Positions 18,526-27,328 of a DNA stretch of 64,000 nucleotides are shown in pieces (the first letter of the stretch is position 1; each line of letters begins with the position of its first letter). The notes beneath the pieces are model-generated. The model made no database searches and was not told the origin of the DNA. It worked only from the letters and a program-made list of their open reading frames with translations. A program made the position numbers and the translations under genes. This stretch comes from Arcobacter cloacae (GTDB lineage Bacteria; Campylobacterota; Campylobacteria; Campylobacterales; Arcobacteraceae): contig NZ_CP053833.1 in the NCBI RefSeq assembly GCF_013201935.1, positions 124,001-188,000 on the forward strand, read 5' to 3'.

Positions 18526-21093
18526 TTAAACTACTTCATTTTCAAAGGGGATATCAATAGTAAAAATAGCCCCTTTATACCTATTTTTGTTAAGTTCAAA
18601 ACTCGTATTTGAAGCTTTTAAAGAACCTTTTAGATGTTTTTCCACTAAAAGTTTACTCATATAAAGACCAATTCCTGTTCCATTAAATTGATGTTTAGTT
18701 GTAAAGTATGGCTCAAATATTTTATCTATGATTTTTTCATCAATTCCATTTGCATTATCTTTTACTTCAATAACTATCTTATTTTCTCGTTTTTGTGCAT
18801 TTATAAAAATAATTCTATCTTCATCAATTTTTTTAGAGAGTTTTAAAGCATCTTTAGAATTTACTAAAATATTCATAAGAACTTGAACAAGTTCATTTTC
18901 TAATGATAAAAAATGAATATTTTCAATCTCTTTTATAACTTTTATATTGTGAGTATTAAAAGAGGGAGAAACTAAATCAAGGGTTCTATTTATTAGCTCT
19001 TTTAAATTTATTTTATTTATAGTTTTTTCTTCGTTAAAAAAGTTTCTAAAATCATCTATAGTATTTGAAAGATAAGTTGTAGATTGTTTTATATGTTTTA
19101 TTGATTGAAAAAACTCTTCATCACTTAATTGTTCTAACTCTTTTTTTATTTCCATTCCTGAAGCACAAACACTTATTGTAGAGAGTGGTTGTCTCCATTG
19201 GTGAGCTATATTTTCAAGCATTTCACCCATAGATGCCATTCTTGACTGTTGGATTAAAATTCTATTTTTTTCTTCATTTTTATTTATCTCAACAGCTACT
19301 TTTTCCAAAAGTTCTTTGTTTAGTTTTTTTAACAAATATTGCCTGTAAATCAAAACAAAAATAACAATAAAAATAAGTAAAGTAACTAAGATTTTATTTA
19401 AAAAAGTGTAATTAATCTCTTTTTGAACATTTATTGAAACCCATTTGTTTATGATTTCTTGTTTTTGTTGTTCATTTATGTTTAAAATAGCTTTATTTAA
19501 AATAGTTAAAAGTGTTAAGTCATCATTTCTAACACCAATTGCAAGATTTAAAGTTTCATCAAATTTTGCACTAATTTTTAATTGACCTATGTAATTATTT
19601 TGTATTTGATATCCAACAGTTAGTAAACTTCCAATAAATCCATAAACTTTATCTTTTTCTACTAGGGTAAGACCTTCTTGTACATTTAAAACATCTATAA
19701 AATTTATATCTGGAAATTTGATTTTTAATAGTTCAGCATAAGCATAATCTTTTACAATTGCAAGTTTTTTATTTTTTATATGGCTTAAGTCATTTATAAA
19801 TGGAGCATCTACTTTTGAGGCTAAAACTAGTGGTATTTCCAAATAAGATTTTGTAAAGTTAAGATAAGTTTCCCTTTGTGGAGTTGACATAACTAAAGAA
19901 AAAATATCACACTCTTTATTTTTACCTTTTTGTATAGATTCACTCCAAGTTTTTGTAGGAACTAAAACAATAGGTGTTTCTATAGTATTTTCAACAATTT
20001 TTAAATAATCAGCAGAAATACCAATATGTTTTCCATTTTCTATTTTTTCAAGTGGCATCCAATTTGGATCAACACAAACACTAATTTTCTTTTTTTCTTT
20101 CAAATATTTTTTCTCTTCATTTGAAAGATATATAGTATTATCAAGATGTTCAGTATAGATTAAATCATCAATATCAATGTGATTTTTAATTAATCCCATA
20201 ACTCTATAAGTATTGATGATTAAATTTATTCTTTCAGGAGTAATCGTTCCAATTTTTCCATGTTTATCATAAACTAATTTTTTCATCTCATTAGCTTCAA
20301 ATAGTAAACTTTCGATTGTTTTATTTTGGGGATTATATTTCTCATAAACTAATTTGGCAACTTCATCAATATTTTCAAAAGCATATTCCCACCCTCTAAT
20401 AGTTGCATTATAAAAATCCTTTACTAATTTAGGATTATTTAAAGCAAACTCTTTTGAAGTAAAAATAATCTCTTCATAAAAATCAAAACCATAATCTTTT
20501 GGATTAAATATTTTACTTTTATAGCCTTTTTCTTCAAGTAAAAAAGGTTCATTTGTAATATATGCAAGCATTAAATCAGTCTTTTTATTTATTAAATCAT
20601 CAACATTAAAACTATGTTCAAGCACTTTTAAATCATCTATTTTTACACCTTTACTATTTATCATTGATTTAAAAGTTGCGAATTTTTGTTGCTCTTGTGT
20701 AATCATCAAAGATTTATTCTTCATATCTTCAATATAATTTATATTTGAGTTTTCTAAAGCTAATAAAATTAAAGGAGAGGATTGAAATATAGAACCCAAT
20801 AAAACAATATCTTTTCCATTTGATTTATCAACTATCAAAGAGCTTGAACTTGTCCCAAAATCTGCATTTTTATTTAAAACTTCTTCAAGAATATTCATAG
20901 ATGGGTCATATTTTTTTAATTCAACTTCAAGTCCAACATCTTTATAAAATCCTTTTTCTAAAGCAACATAAAACCCTGCAAATTCAAATTGATCAAGCCA
21001 CATTAATTGAATAGAAGTTTTTTGTAAATTTTCCGCTTTTAACGATAAAAGAAAAAGAAAAAATATAGAAATATTAATTAGTAATTTTTTTAT
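18526..21093 (-). CDS. Hybrid sensor histidine kinase with two periplasmic binding domains, probable ATA start
   Basis: A membrane sensor with an NMT1/ThiY-like binding domain (about the first 270 residues), a second family-3 solute-binding domain (about 310-540), one membrane segment (KILVTLLIFIVIFVLIYRQY), then a kinase core. The H-box is in ENIAHQWRQPLSTIS, the N-box in VLMNILVNSKDAL, and the G-boxes in GTGIGLYMSK. The first ATG (21003) would remove the signal peptide. The open frame continues upstream as KKLLINISIFFLFLLSLKA, a clear signal peptide, back to an in-frame stop. It contains no ATG, GTG or TTG. AAGG lies 7 bases before ATA 21093, so I take that as the probable start (855 residues). 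TATAAT is at 21127-21132. No response regulator is adjacent. Confidence 0.85.
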   Translation of the reverse strand: MKKLLINISIFFLFLLSLKAENLQKTSIQLMWLDQFEFAGFYVALEKGFYKDVGLEVELKKYDPSMNILEEVLNKNADFGTSSSSLIVDKSNGKDIVLLGSIFQSSPLILLALENSNINYIEDMKNKSLMITQEQQKFATFKSMINSKGVKIDDLKVLEHSFNVDDLINKKTDLMLAYITNEPFLLEEKGYKSKIFNPKDYGFDFYEEIIFTSKEFALNNPKLVKDFYNATIRGWEYAFENIDEVAKLVYEKYNPQNKTIESLLFEANEMKKLVYDKHGKIGTITPERINLIINTYRVMGLIKNHIDIDDLIYTEHLDNTIYLSNEEKKYLKEKKKISVCVDPNWMPLEKIENGKHIGISADYLKIVENTIETPIVLVPTKTWSESIQKGKNKECDIFSLVMSTPQRETYLNFTKSYLEIPLVLASKVDAPFINDLSHIKNKKLAIVKDYAYAELLKIKFPDINFIDVLNVQEGLTLVEKDKVYGFIGSLLTVGYQIQNNYIGQLKISAKFDETLNLAIGVRNDDLTLLTILNKAILNINEQQKQEIINKWVSINVQKEINYTFLNKILVTLLIFIVIFVLIYRQYLLKKLNKELLEKVAVEINKNEEKNRILIQQSRMASMGEMLENIAHQWRQPLSTISVCASGMEIKKELEQLSDEEFFQSIKHIKQSTTYLSNTIDDFRNFFNEEKTINKINLKELINRTLDLVSPSFNTHNIKVIKEIENIHFLSLENELVQVLMNILVNSKDALKLSKKIDEDRIIFINAQKRENKIVIEVKDNANGIDEKIIDKIFEPYFTTKHQFNGTGIGLYMSKLLVEKHLKGSLKASNTSFELNKNRYKGAIFTIDIPFENEVV

Positions 21094-21126
21094 AAGATAA
21101 CCTTTTTAAAGATTTTTTAACACAAT

Positions 21127-21132
21127 ATTATA
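21127..21132 (-). promoter_or_regulatory. -10 box of the hybrid sensor kinase
   Basis: TATAAT on the minus strand, 33 bases before the proposed ATA start, consistent with translation starting upstream of ATG 21003. Confidence 0.5.
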
Positions 21133-21175
21133 TCAAAGTAAGATAAAATATATTCAATTTATAAGAGGAAGATAT

Positions 21176-21673
21176 ATGTCTAAAGAAAAGAGTATTACAA
21201 ATAGTATATTAGAATATATTTATACTATTTCTAAACAGCCAGTGTTATTAAAAGATTTATTAGTTGCAAATAGACAATATAATGAAGGTATGCATGTAGA
21301 TCCAGCAAAGTTAGGATTTAGAATAAGATTAACAAGAGCATATTTTGTTTATATACTTATTGTTTTAGCAATTTTAGTTCCAATTTCCCTTTTAACTCAT
21401 AAACCTTTAGCGAAGATTGACCCGCATATTTCTATTTTAGGTGCTATGATTATAACAGCAGCTATATTTATAGGGTTTAATTTTTTCAGAGATAAAATGA
21501 GAGATATTATGACAAAAGAGCTTATTAAGAAGGCTTGGAAATTACATTTCCCATTTTTTTCTTATGAAGAGTATTCAAGTAAAATTGATAAAATTTTTGA
21601 AAACTCTATAAAAGATGAAATCTCAAAAAGAGATTTAGAAAAATATATTTTAGAAAAACTAACTAAAATTTAG
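21176..21673 (+). CDS. Hypothetical membrane protein with two membrane segments
   Basis: A 165-residue protein with two hydrophobic segments (FVYILIVLAILVPISLL and ILGAMIITAAIFIGFNFF, about residues 58-105) between charged ends. The N-terminal 50 residues and C-terminal 60 residues should lie in the cytoplasm. I recognise no family. GAGGAAGATAT gives a good ribosome site before ATG 21176. It is divergent from the hybrid sensor kinase with an 82-base gap, and converges with dacA across a strong terminator. Confidence 0.8.
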   Translation: MSKEKSITNSILEYIYTISKQPVLLKDLLVANRQYNEGMHVDPAKLGFRIRLTRAYFVYILIVLAILVPISLLTHKPLAKIDPHISILGAMIITAAIFIGFNFFRDKMRDIMTKELIKKAWKLHFPFFSYEEYSSKIDKIFENSIKDEISKRDLEKYILEKLTKI

Positions 21674-21681
21674 TTAGTTTT
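21655..21681. terminator. Bidirectional terminator between a membrane protein gene and dacA
   Basis: A near-continuous palindrome, AAAACTAACTAAA at 21655-21667 and its complement at 21669-21681, spanning the stop of the plus-strand gene. Confidence 0.8.
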
Positions 21682-22492
21682 ACTTTTGTTTCATGATTGT
21701 ATCAAGAGCTAATTTTGTATTTTGCCATCTATTTTGAGCATTTAGCATAACAACTAAAATATCTTTTTTACCGTCTTTTGCTCTTGCAATTAAGCAAGGT
21801 CCTGCTTGATTTGTATAACCTGTTTTAACCCCAACGATATATTTTTCTTTAGTTAAGAGTTTGTTACTAGTATTAGCTGTATATAGTTTTTTTGTGTTTA
21901 TTGCTCTAAAAGAGTAAGTATCCATTTTTACTATATTATTGAAAGTTTTATTTTTAATAGCATATTCTGTAAGTTTAAGTAAATCACTTGCTGTACTTTT
22001 ATGGTTTTTTGCATCAAATCCTGAAGGATTTTGAAAGCTTGTATTTTTCATACCAAGCTTTTTTGCCTTTGCATTCATCATATTTACAAATTTTTGTCTA
22101 TCCCCATTTCCCAAATAAATAGCAATAGCATTTGCTGCATCATTTGCTGATTTGATTAAAGCTGCATTTACTAAATCTTTTAAATAAAATTTTTCACCAA
22201 CTTTGAAATTCAAAATTGTAGGTTGAACTTTTTTCATTTCAGGAGTAATAGTTACAATACTATTCATCTTTCCACTTTCAATTGCAAGCATTGCTGTCAT
22301 GATTTTAGTAAGACTTGCTGGACTAATTAGCTGATTTGCATCTTTACTAAAAATTAGTTTTTTAGTATTTAAATCTTTAACAATTATAGAGTCTAAATCT
22401 TTTTGGATTTTCTGAAATACTTTTGTTTCATTATATGAAAACGCTAATGTTGGAATTAAAATTAGAAAAAGAAGAGAACTTAATAACTTCAT
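21680..22492 (-). CDS. dacA: D-alanyl-D-alanine carboxypeptidase (peptidase S11)
   Basis: A penicillin-binding protein that trims the terminal D-Ala from peptidoglycan stem peptides in the periplasm. A signal peptide (about residues 1-19) precedes the catalytic domain. The three active-site motifs are visible: S60-x-x-K63 in SPASLTK, SAN in IKSANDAAN, and KTG in GVKTGYTNQAG. At 270 residues it lacks the C-terminal beta domain and membrane anchor of E. coli PBP5, a short form common in this phylum. It follows the luxS cluster on the same strand after 92 bases. Confidence 0.93.
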   Translation of the reverse strand: MKLLSSLLFLILIPTLAFSYNETKVFQKIQKDLDSIIVKDLNTKKLIFSKDANQLISPASLTKIMTAMLAIESGKMNSIVTITPEMKKVQPTILNFKVGEKFYLKDLVNAALIKSANDAANAIAIYLGNGDRQKFVNMMNAKAKKLGMKNTSFQNPSGFDAKNHKSTASDLLKLTEYAIKNKTFNNIVKMDTYSFRAINTKKLYTANTSNKLLTKEKYIVGVKTGYTNQAGPCLIARAKDGKKDILVVMLNAQNRWQNTKLALDTIMKQK

Positions 22493-22584
22493 TGGTACCT
22501 ACTATTTTGGGATTTGATTTACGAATAAGAAAATCTTGAGTAGAATTATATACAAATTTGCTTTTTTTTTATTAAAAAAACAAA

Positions 22585-23334
22585 CTATTTATCATACAAC
22601 GCACTTGCTTCTTGATTTCTTTGTTTTTTTAATTCCATATCTATATATTTTCCAATAATATTTTGTTTAGTTTTTGTTGCTATTGTTATTTTTCTTTTGG
22701 TTGGAATATGTTGATATATAAAAAATTTCGCTTCATACATAGAGAGTCGTATAGGTGTTGCAACTGCATAAGAACTCATAATAAAATTATCTTTTGCAAG
22801 TTTATAAATATCATCAAAATACTCTTTTGTCCAAAGTTCAAAATTTACCTCACTTGAAAAGGCATCTTGAAAAACTATATCAAAAGAGTTTTCTTTTAGT
22901 GTTTTTATATATTTTCTAGCATCACCTATAAAAACTTCTATTTTTATTTTTTCATCTTCGTATTTATTGTCTTTTGCAATAGATTTTATAATATCTCTTA
23001 TATCTTCAAACTCTTTTGGAAATTCAAAATTTTCTAAAGATTTTACTAAATTTCCATCAAGTTCTGGCGAATAAAAGTTTAGTTTTACATCAAGATTATT
23101 TTTGATTACATAATAAATAGTTGAAAAAGTGTTATATCCAATCCCAAAACAAATATCTAAAATAGTAAGCTCTTTTTTGTTTTGATGATAAGTAAAAGCT
23201 GGAATTATGTGTTTTGTAAGAGCTTCGTTTATAGCACCATCATCAGGATTGTGATAGTGCTGATTATATAGTTTTGAAAATAGGGTATTTGAGCCATCTT
23301 TTGTGGCAACTACAGAGTTTTGATTATCTTGCAA
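22585..23334 (-). CDS. MnmC/MnmD-like tRNA methyltransferase domain protein
   Basis: A 249-residue SAM-dependent methyltransferase resembling the N-terminal domain of MnmC (MnmD), which methylates aminomethyl-uridine at the tRNA wobble base. The entry DGSNTLFSKLYNQHYHNPDDG is shortened here to its key part, FSKLYNQHYHNPDDGA. Motif I is LDICFGIGYNTF and the catalytic-type segment is VFQDAFSS. There is no FAD oxidase domain, as in stand-alone MnmD. The start is TTG 23334, the only standard start after an in-frame stop; the ribosome site is weak. It lies 17 bases after the preceding gene, so coupling is likely. Confidence 0.82.
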   Translation of the reverse strand: MQDNQNSVVATKDGSNTLFSKLYNQHYHNPDDGAINEALTKHIIPAFTYHQNKKELTILDICFGIGYNTFSTIYYVIKNNLDVKLNFYSPELDGNLVKSLENFEFPKEFEDIRDIIKSIAKDNKYEDEKIKIEVFIGDARKYIKTLKENSFDIVFQDAFSSEVNFELWTKEYFDDIYKLAKDNFIMSSYAVATPIRLSMYEAKFFIYQHIPTKRKITIATKTKQNIIGKYIDMELKKQRNQEASALYDK

Positions 23335-23351
23335 ATTGTTTTTTCACTTTT

Positions 23352-23795
23352 TTATAATCCATTGTCCCAATGGTGCATTTTTTTTGCTGTAAAAATATAA
23401 ATATCATCAAAAAGTTCTATACAATTTGGTGCTTGAAAACCTATGTTTTCTAAAAGTTCTAAAATCTCATATTTATTATCATTTGAAATTTTTTCAAGTA
23501 TTATGATATTTCCTGAGTTTTCCAAAGCTTTATACATTGTTTTTAAAATCATCTCTTGATTAGAACAATATGAGAGAATATTCCCTAAAACTACATATTC
23601 AAACTCTCTTGCCGTTGCTTTTAGTTTGGCAGAGTTTTCATCAATAAAAGGAATATATTTTATATTCCCATTACTTTGAACTTTTATCTCTTCAAGAGTG
23701 GTAGTTATAAGTTCTAAAGAGTTATTTATATGTAAAATAGCTATGTTTGGATAATCAGCAAATAACTCTTTAAAAAGTGAAAGTTTTTTTTCCAC
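23352..23795 (-). CDS. Small methyltransferase-fold protein lacking motif I
   Basis: A 147-residue protein between luxS and the MnmD-like gene. Its second half (EYVVLGNILSYCSNQEMILK, then GNIIILEK) reads like strands 4 and 5 of a class I methyltransferase. The position of the Gly-rich SAM loop holds AILHINNSLELI instead, with no GxGxG. It may be a degenerate or regulatory methyltransferase fold; I cannot name a function. It starts at GTG 23795, just after the luxS stop, and its first codons include a run of eight A. Confidence 0.7.
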   Translation of the reverse strand: MEKKLSLFKELFADYPNIAILHINNSLELITTTLEEIKVQSNGNIKYIPFIDENSAKLKATAREFEYVVLGNILSYCSNQEMILKTMYKALENSGNIIILEKISNDNKYEILELLENIGFQAPNCIELFDDIYIFTAKKMHHWDNGL

Positions 23796-23798
23796 TTT

Positions 23799-24314
23799 TT
23801 AGTTACCTAAAGCTTTTAACTTCTCTTCAGATAAATATAACTCTTCATTTGACATAACACCAATTTTAGAAGATAAAACATCACGTGCAATCTCTTTTGC
23901 TTCATCCAAAGAGTGCATTGCACATGTTCCACATTGGTAAACATTTAGTTCTGGAATATCGTTTTGTTCTTTTACTTCAAGAACATCTTTCATAGCTTTT
24001 TCCCAAGCAGTTGCTACTTTTGATTCATCAGGAGTTCCTATTAAACTCATATAAAAACCAGTTCGGCAACCCATTGGAGAAACATCGATGATTTCAACTG
24101 TGTCTGAATTTAGATGATTTCTAATAAATCCAGCAAACAAATGCTCTAAAGTGTGGATACCTTTTTCACTTAACATCTTTTCATTTGGTACACAAAATCT
24201 TAAATCAAATACTGTAATATCATCACCTTTTGGTGTTTTCATTTTTTTAGCTACTCGCACAGCAGGTGCTGGCATAATAGTGTGGTCAACTCTAAAACTA
24301 TCTAATAATGGCAT
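23799..24314 (-). CDS. luxS: S-ribosylhomocysteine lyase LuxS
   Basis: LuxS cleaves S-ribosylhomocysteine to homocysteine and the precursor of autoinducer-2, recycling the SAM methylation by-product. The metal site is H54-x-x-E-H58 (HTLEH) with C128 in QCGTC. C83 in MGCRTG is the second conserved cysteine. The length of 171 residues is typical. It heads a three-gene minus-strand run with two methyltransferase-like genes spaced by 3 and 17 bases, a sensible setting because methyltransferases feed the pathway. metH, which uses homocysteine, is 9 kb away. Confidence 0.97.
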   Translation of the reverse strand: MPLLDSFRVDHTIMPAPAVRVAKKMKTPKGDDITVFDLRFCVPNEKMLSEKGIHTLEHLFAGFIRNHLNSDTVEIIDVSPMGCRTGFYMSLIGTPDESKVATAWEKAMKDVLEVKEQNDIPELNVYQCGTCAMHSLDEAKEIARDVLSSKIGVMSNEELYLSEEKLKALGN

Positions 24315-24377
24315 AATAATTTCCTTAAAATTTATAAAAATAATGGAAAATTATAGCCAAAGAAAAGTAAAGGGGTA

Positions 24378-24773
24378 TTAAATCGTAGATTTATAATTTT
24401 CAAGTAGTTCTTTTAGATATTTAGTAGCTTTTACTTTTTGAAAATATGTAAACATAATAATAGGAATAATCCCTAAACCATAAGTAAAGGCAATAGCAAG
24501 GACAATAAAAATAGTCAAAATTAAAGTATCTTGTAGTTCTGCTGTGATGATGGCTTGTGATGTTTTCTCTTTTTTATTTGTTGAAGTTGTGATATTTAGT
24601 TTATATCTTAGAAGTGAGCCTAATTGTAATTTTTCAATGTTTAAACTATCTTTTTCTATTTTTATTTCATAATTTTTGTTTTTTAAGAACTGTTTTTTAA
24701 TAAACTCAAATAGATTTGAACTTCCCTCTTTTAGATTTAAATTTTCGTGAAATTCCACATCAAACATACCCAT
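24378..24773 (-). CDS. Hypothetical membrane protein
   Basis: A 131-residue protein with a soluble N-terminal 75 residues and a hydrophobic hairpin (TLILTIFIVLAIAFTYGLGI and IPIIMFTYF, about 84-110), then a short charged tail. I recognise no family. The start ATG 24773 has no strong ribosome site; an in-frame ATG two codons later is possible. It lies upstream of luxS on the same strand but 63 bases away, and is divergent from the PtuA-like gene. Confidence 0.7.
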   Translation of the reverse strand: MGMFDVEFHENLNLKEGSSNLFEFIKKQFLKNKNYEIKIEKDSLNIEKLQLGSLLRYKLNITTSTNKKEKTSQAIITAELQDTLILTIFIVLAIAFTYGLGIIPIIMFTYFQKVKATKYLKELLENYKSTI

Positions 24774-24940
24774 GAAATAAGCCTTTTTTATTTAAAGTAT
24801 ATCAAAAATGAAAAGATAGAAGATATGATATTTGTATATAAAATAAACTATTGTATAAAAAAGATAGGAATAAGAAAAAGAGGAATCAAATAATTTTTTA
24901 ACTAAGATTAGTGATAAAAATAATAACAAAAGAGTTTTTC

Positions 24941-26430
24941 ATGGAATTGGTTTATTTGTGGGTTGAAGATTATAAAAATATACAGAAGCAGGGGTTTAAT
25001 TTTTCGCCTAGATTTAGGTGTGAGTATGATGAAGAGAAGAATGAATTAGAAATTATTGATAAAGACGAAACGGGTGAATTCTATCCTAAAAACTTTTTTG
25101 GTGATAATATAAATGTAACTGCTATTGTTGGTGAGAATGGGAGTGGGAAGAGTAGCTTAATAGAAAAACTTCATTCATCTTTTGGTATAAGATTATATAT
25201 AGTTTTTAAGAATAATAAATTAATTATTTACGCATCAAATAAAAACTTGAATATTGTAAATTTATCAAAAATTAATCATATTATTGATAAAACAAGAATT
25301 TCTCAAATTCATTTTTCTTGGGATATTTTACAATACAAACCAATTCTAGATTGGTATTCATATTGTAGTGTCAATCCTAATGTTTTATCAGAAATATTGG
25401 GAACTTCTCATCATGAGTCCATAGATTTAAATTCATATCAGAATAGTACAGTTATTAAATATATTGAAATATACATAAAAAGTAGAATGGATATTTTTAC
25501 TTTTTCCCCAAATAAAATTAATATAAAGTTTCCAATGAAAAAGAATGAAAATGAATGGGATTTTGAAAAAATTAAAGAAAAAATTGGAGAAATAAAGTTT
25601 TTAAAAGATGAAGAAGTAAAGAAGAAACATTCTTATTTTAGAACAATAATGAAATATATCAAAGAATATTTAAAAGATGGTAATTTTGAGAGAAAATTTA
25701 CTATTGAAGAATATTTAAAATTGCCAGATGATTTTAAAGAAATATTATTAAGATTTCCTTCATTTATTTTAGATATGTTTCAAAATGATGTTTCTTTTTT
25801 TAGTTTAAGTCATGGTGAACGAAGTATATTACTATCTAATGTTTTATTATATAATTCAGTTTTGAAAAATAATAGTCAGAATATATTAATCTTCTTAGAT
25901 GAACCTGATTTATCATTACATCCTGAGTGGCAAAAGAAATATATAAATGAATTGATAAAAATATTTTCTAAAATAGAAAAAAATTTCATTTTATAATAAC
26001 TTCTCATTCTCCATTTATCCTTTCAGACTTCCCAAAAGAAAATATAATATTCCTAGAAAAAGGAAAACAAGTTTATCCTTTTGAAGATGGAAAACAAACT
26101 TTTGGAGCAAATATTCATACTTTACTTTCTCATGGATTTTTTATGAAAGATGGACTTATGGGTGAGTTTGCGAAAGATAAGATTCAATCAATTATAAAAT
26201 ATCATGAAGATATAGAAAAAAAAGAAATTTTAGAAGCTGATAAAATAGAATATAAAACTAAAAAACAAAAAGAGTTTTGGCAAATTCAATCAATTATTGG
26301 AGATGATTATTTAAAACAAGTAATTAAAAATCATTTGATAGAAATAGAGAAAATAGTTTTAGGAAATGATGAAGCAAAAAAAGAAGAAGTCAAAAGATTA
26401 AAAGCTCAAATAGAGTTATTGGAAAAATGA
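24941..26430 (+). pseudogene. PtuA-like (Septu) AAA/ABC-type ATPase, frameshifted at an A7 tract
   Basis: The first frame (24941-25996) carries Walker A GENGSGKSS (about residues 64-72), the signature-like LSHGERS and Walker B ILIFLDEPDLSLHP. It then hits TAA at 25994-25996. The next frame continues the same protein at once with ITSHSPFILSDFP, the H-loop segment, and runs to 26430. One extra A in the run at 25977-25983 joins both parts as KKFHFIITSHSP, about 496 residues, the size of PtuA-type ATPases. ATG 24941 (AAAGAG upstream) is preferred over GTG 24911. The HNH gene starts one base after its end. As written, the ATPase lacks its H-loop; a sequencing error, a slippage variant or -1 frameshifting at A-AAA-AAT are alternatives. 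Confidence 0.8.
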
Positions 26431-26431
26431 A

Positions 26432-27328
26432 ATGTTAAAAATAAAATATCCCTCAAATTTAGAAGATAGCTACTATGACATAATTTCAAAAAGTAAAGCT
26501 GATAAATTTAAAGGTTTAACTTTTGAAGAGTATTATAATAGGCATTATAAAAAATATTTAATTTATGATTTAAAAGATATTTTTTGTGGAAATTTTGAAA
26601 AACTTATAGAGATTAAAAATAAAATTGGCAAAAAAGATGACAATAAAATCAAAAGTTTTTTTAATTATGATAAAACTAAAATAAATAATTCTTCGCCTTT
26701 GATTTCAAAACTACAACCAAAAATATCAAAATTTTTTCAAGAAAATATAGAAGTTCATACTTGTTATTACTGTAATATTGATTTTATAAATACTTTCAAA
26801 AAAAACAATGAAACAAAAAATGCTTTTACTTTAGACCATGTATTAGAAAAAGCTGATTATCCATTTTTGGCATTGAGTTTGTATAATCTAGTGCCAAGTT
26901 GTTATGTATGTAATAGTAAAGTAAAAGATTCAAAAATACTATTTGAGTTCTCTCCAACAAGTAAAGATTTTGATTTTGATGAAAGTGTTAAGTTTAAATC
27001 ATTTATTTCAAATATAAATTTACAAATAGAAAAAGAACAAGATTTCTATATAAAGCTAATAGAAAATTATTCAAATAAATATGATAAATACATAGAGAGT
27101 TTAAATCTAAACAATAGATATGATTATCATAAATATAAAGTTTTAGAAATGATTCAAAAAAGAAAAGAGTATCCAGATAGTAGAATAAAAGAGTTATCAA
27201 ATTTGACTAAAAAAACGCAAAAAGAGATAAAACAAGATTTATTTGGTATTTATACATCTGAAGATTTACACAAACGCCCACTTTCAAAACTAATCAAAGA
27301 CATAAGCGAGGAGTTAGATTTACTCTAA
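26432..27328 (+). CDS. PtuB-like HNH endonuclease of a Septu-type defence module
   Basis: A 298-residue nuclease. C111-x2-C114 (CYYC) and C157-x2-C160 (CYVC) form the zinc site of an HNH fold. LDH (D135-H136) and N152 are the catalytic ββα-metal residues. The layout matches HNH partners of ATPases in Septu (PtuB) and retron Ec78-type systems. It starts one base after the ATPase stop, so the two are cotranscribed. In known Septu systems the pair cuts nucleic acid during phage infection. No reverse transcriptase is nearby. The frame is intact although its partner is broken. It converges directly with a lipoprotein gene. Confidence 0.85.
   Translation: MLKIKYPSNLEDSYYDIISKSKADKFKGLTFEEYYNRHYKKYLIYDLKDIFCGNFEKLIEIKNKIGKKDDNKIKSFFNYDKTKINNSSPLISKLQPKISKFFQENIEVHTCYYCNIDFINTFKKNNETKNAFTLDHVLEKADYPFLALSLYNLVPSCYVCNSKVKDSKILFEFSPTSKDFDFDESVKFKSFISNINLQIEKEQDFYIKLIENYSNKYDKYIESLNLNNRYDYHKYKVLEMIQKRKEYPDSRIKELSNLTKKTQKEIKQDLFGIYTSEDLHKRPLSKLIKDISEELDLL

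Noticed and set aside
24774-24940. Retron RNA or reverse transcriptase linked to the ATPase/HNH pair
   Set aside because: The gap is short and no reverse transcriptase frame lies on either side; the module has only two genes.
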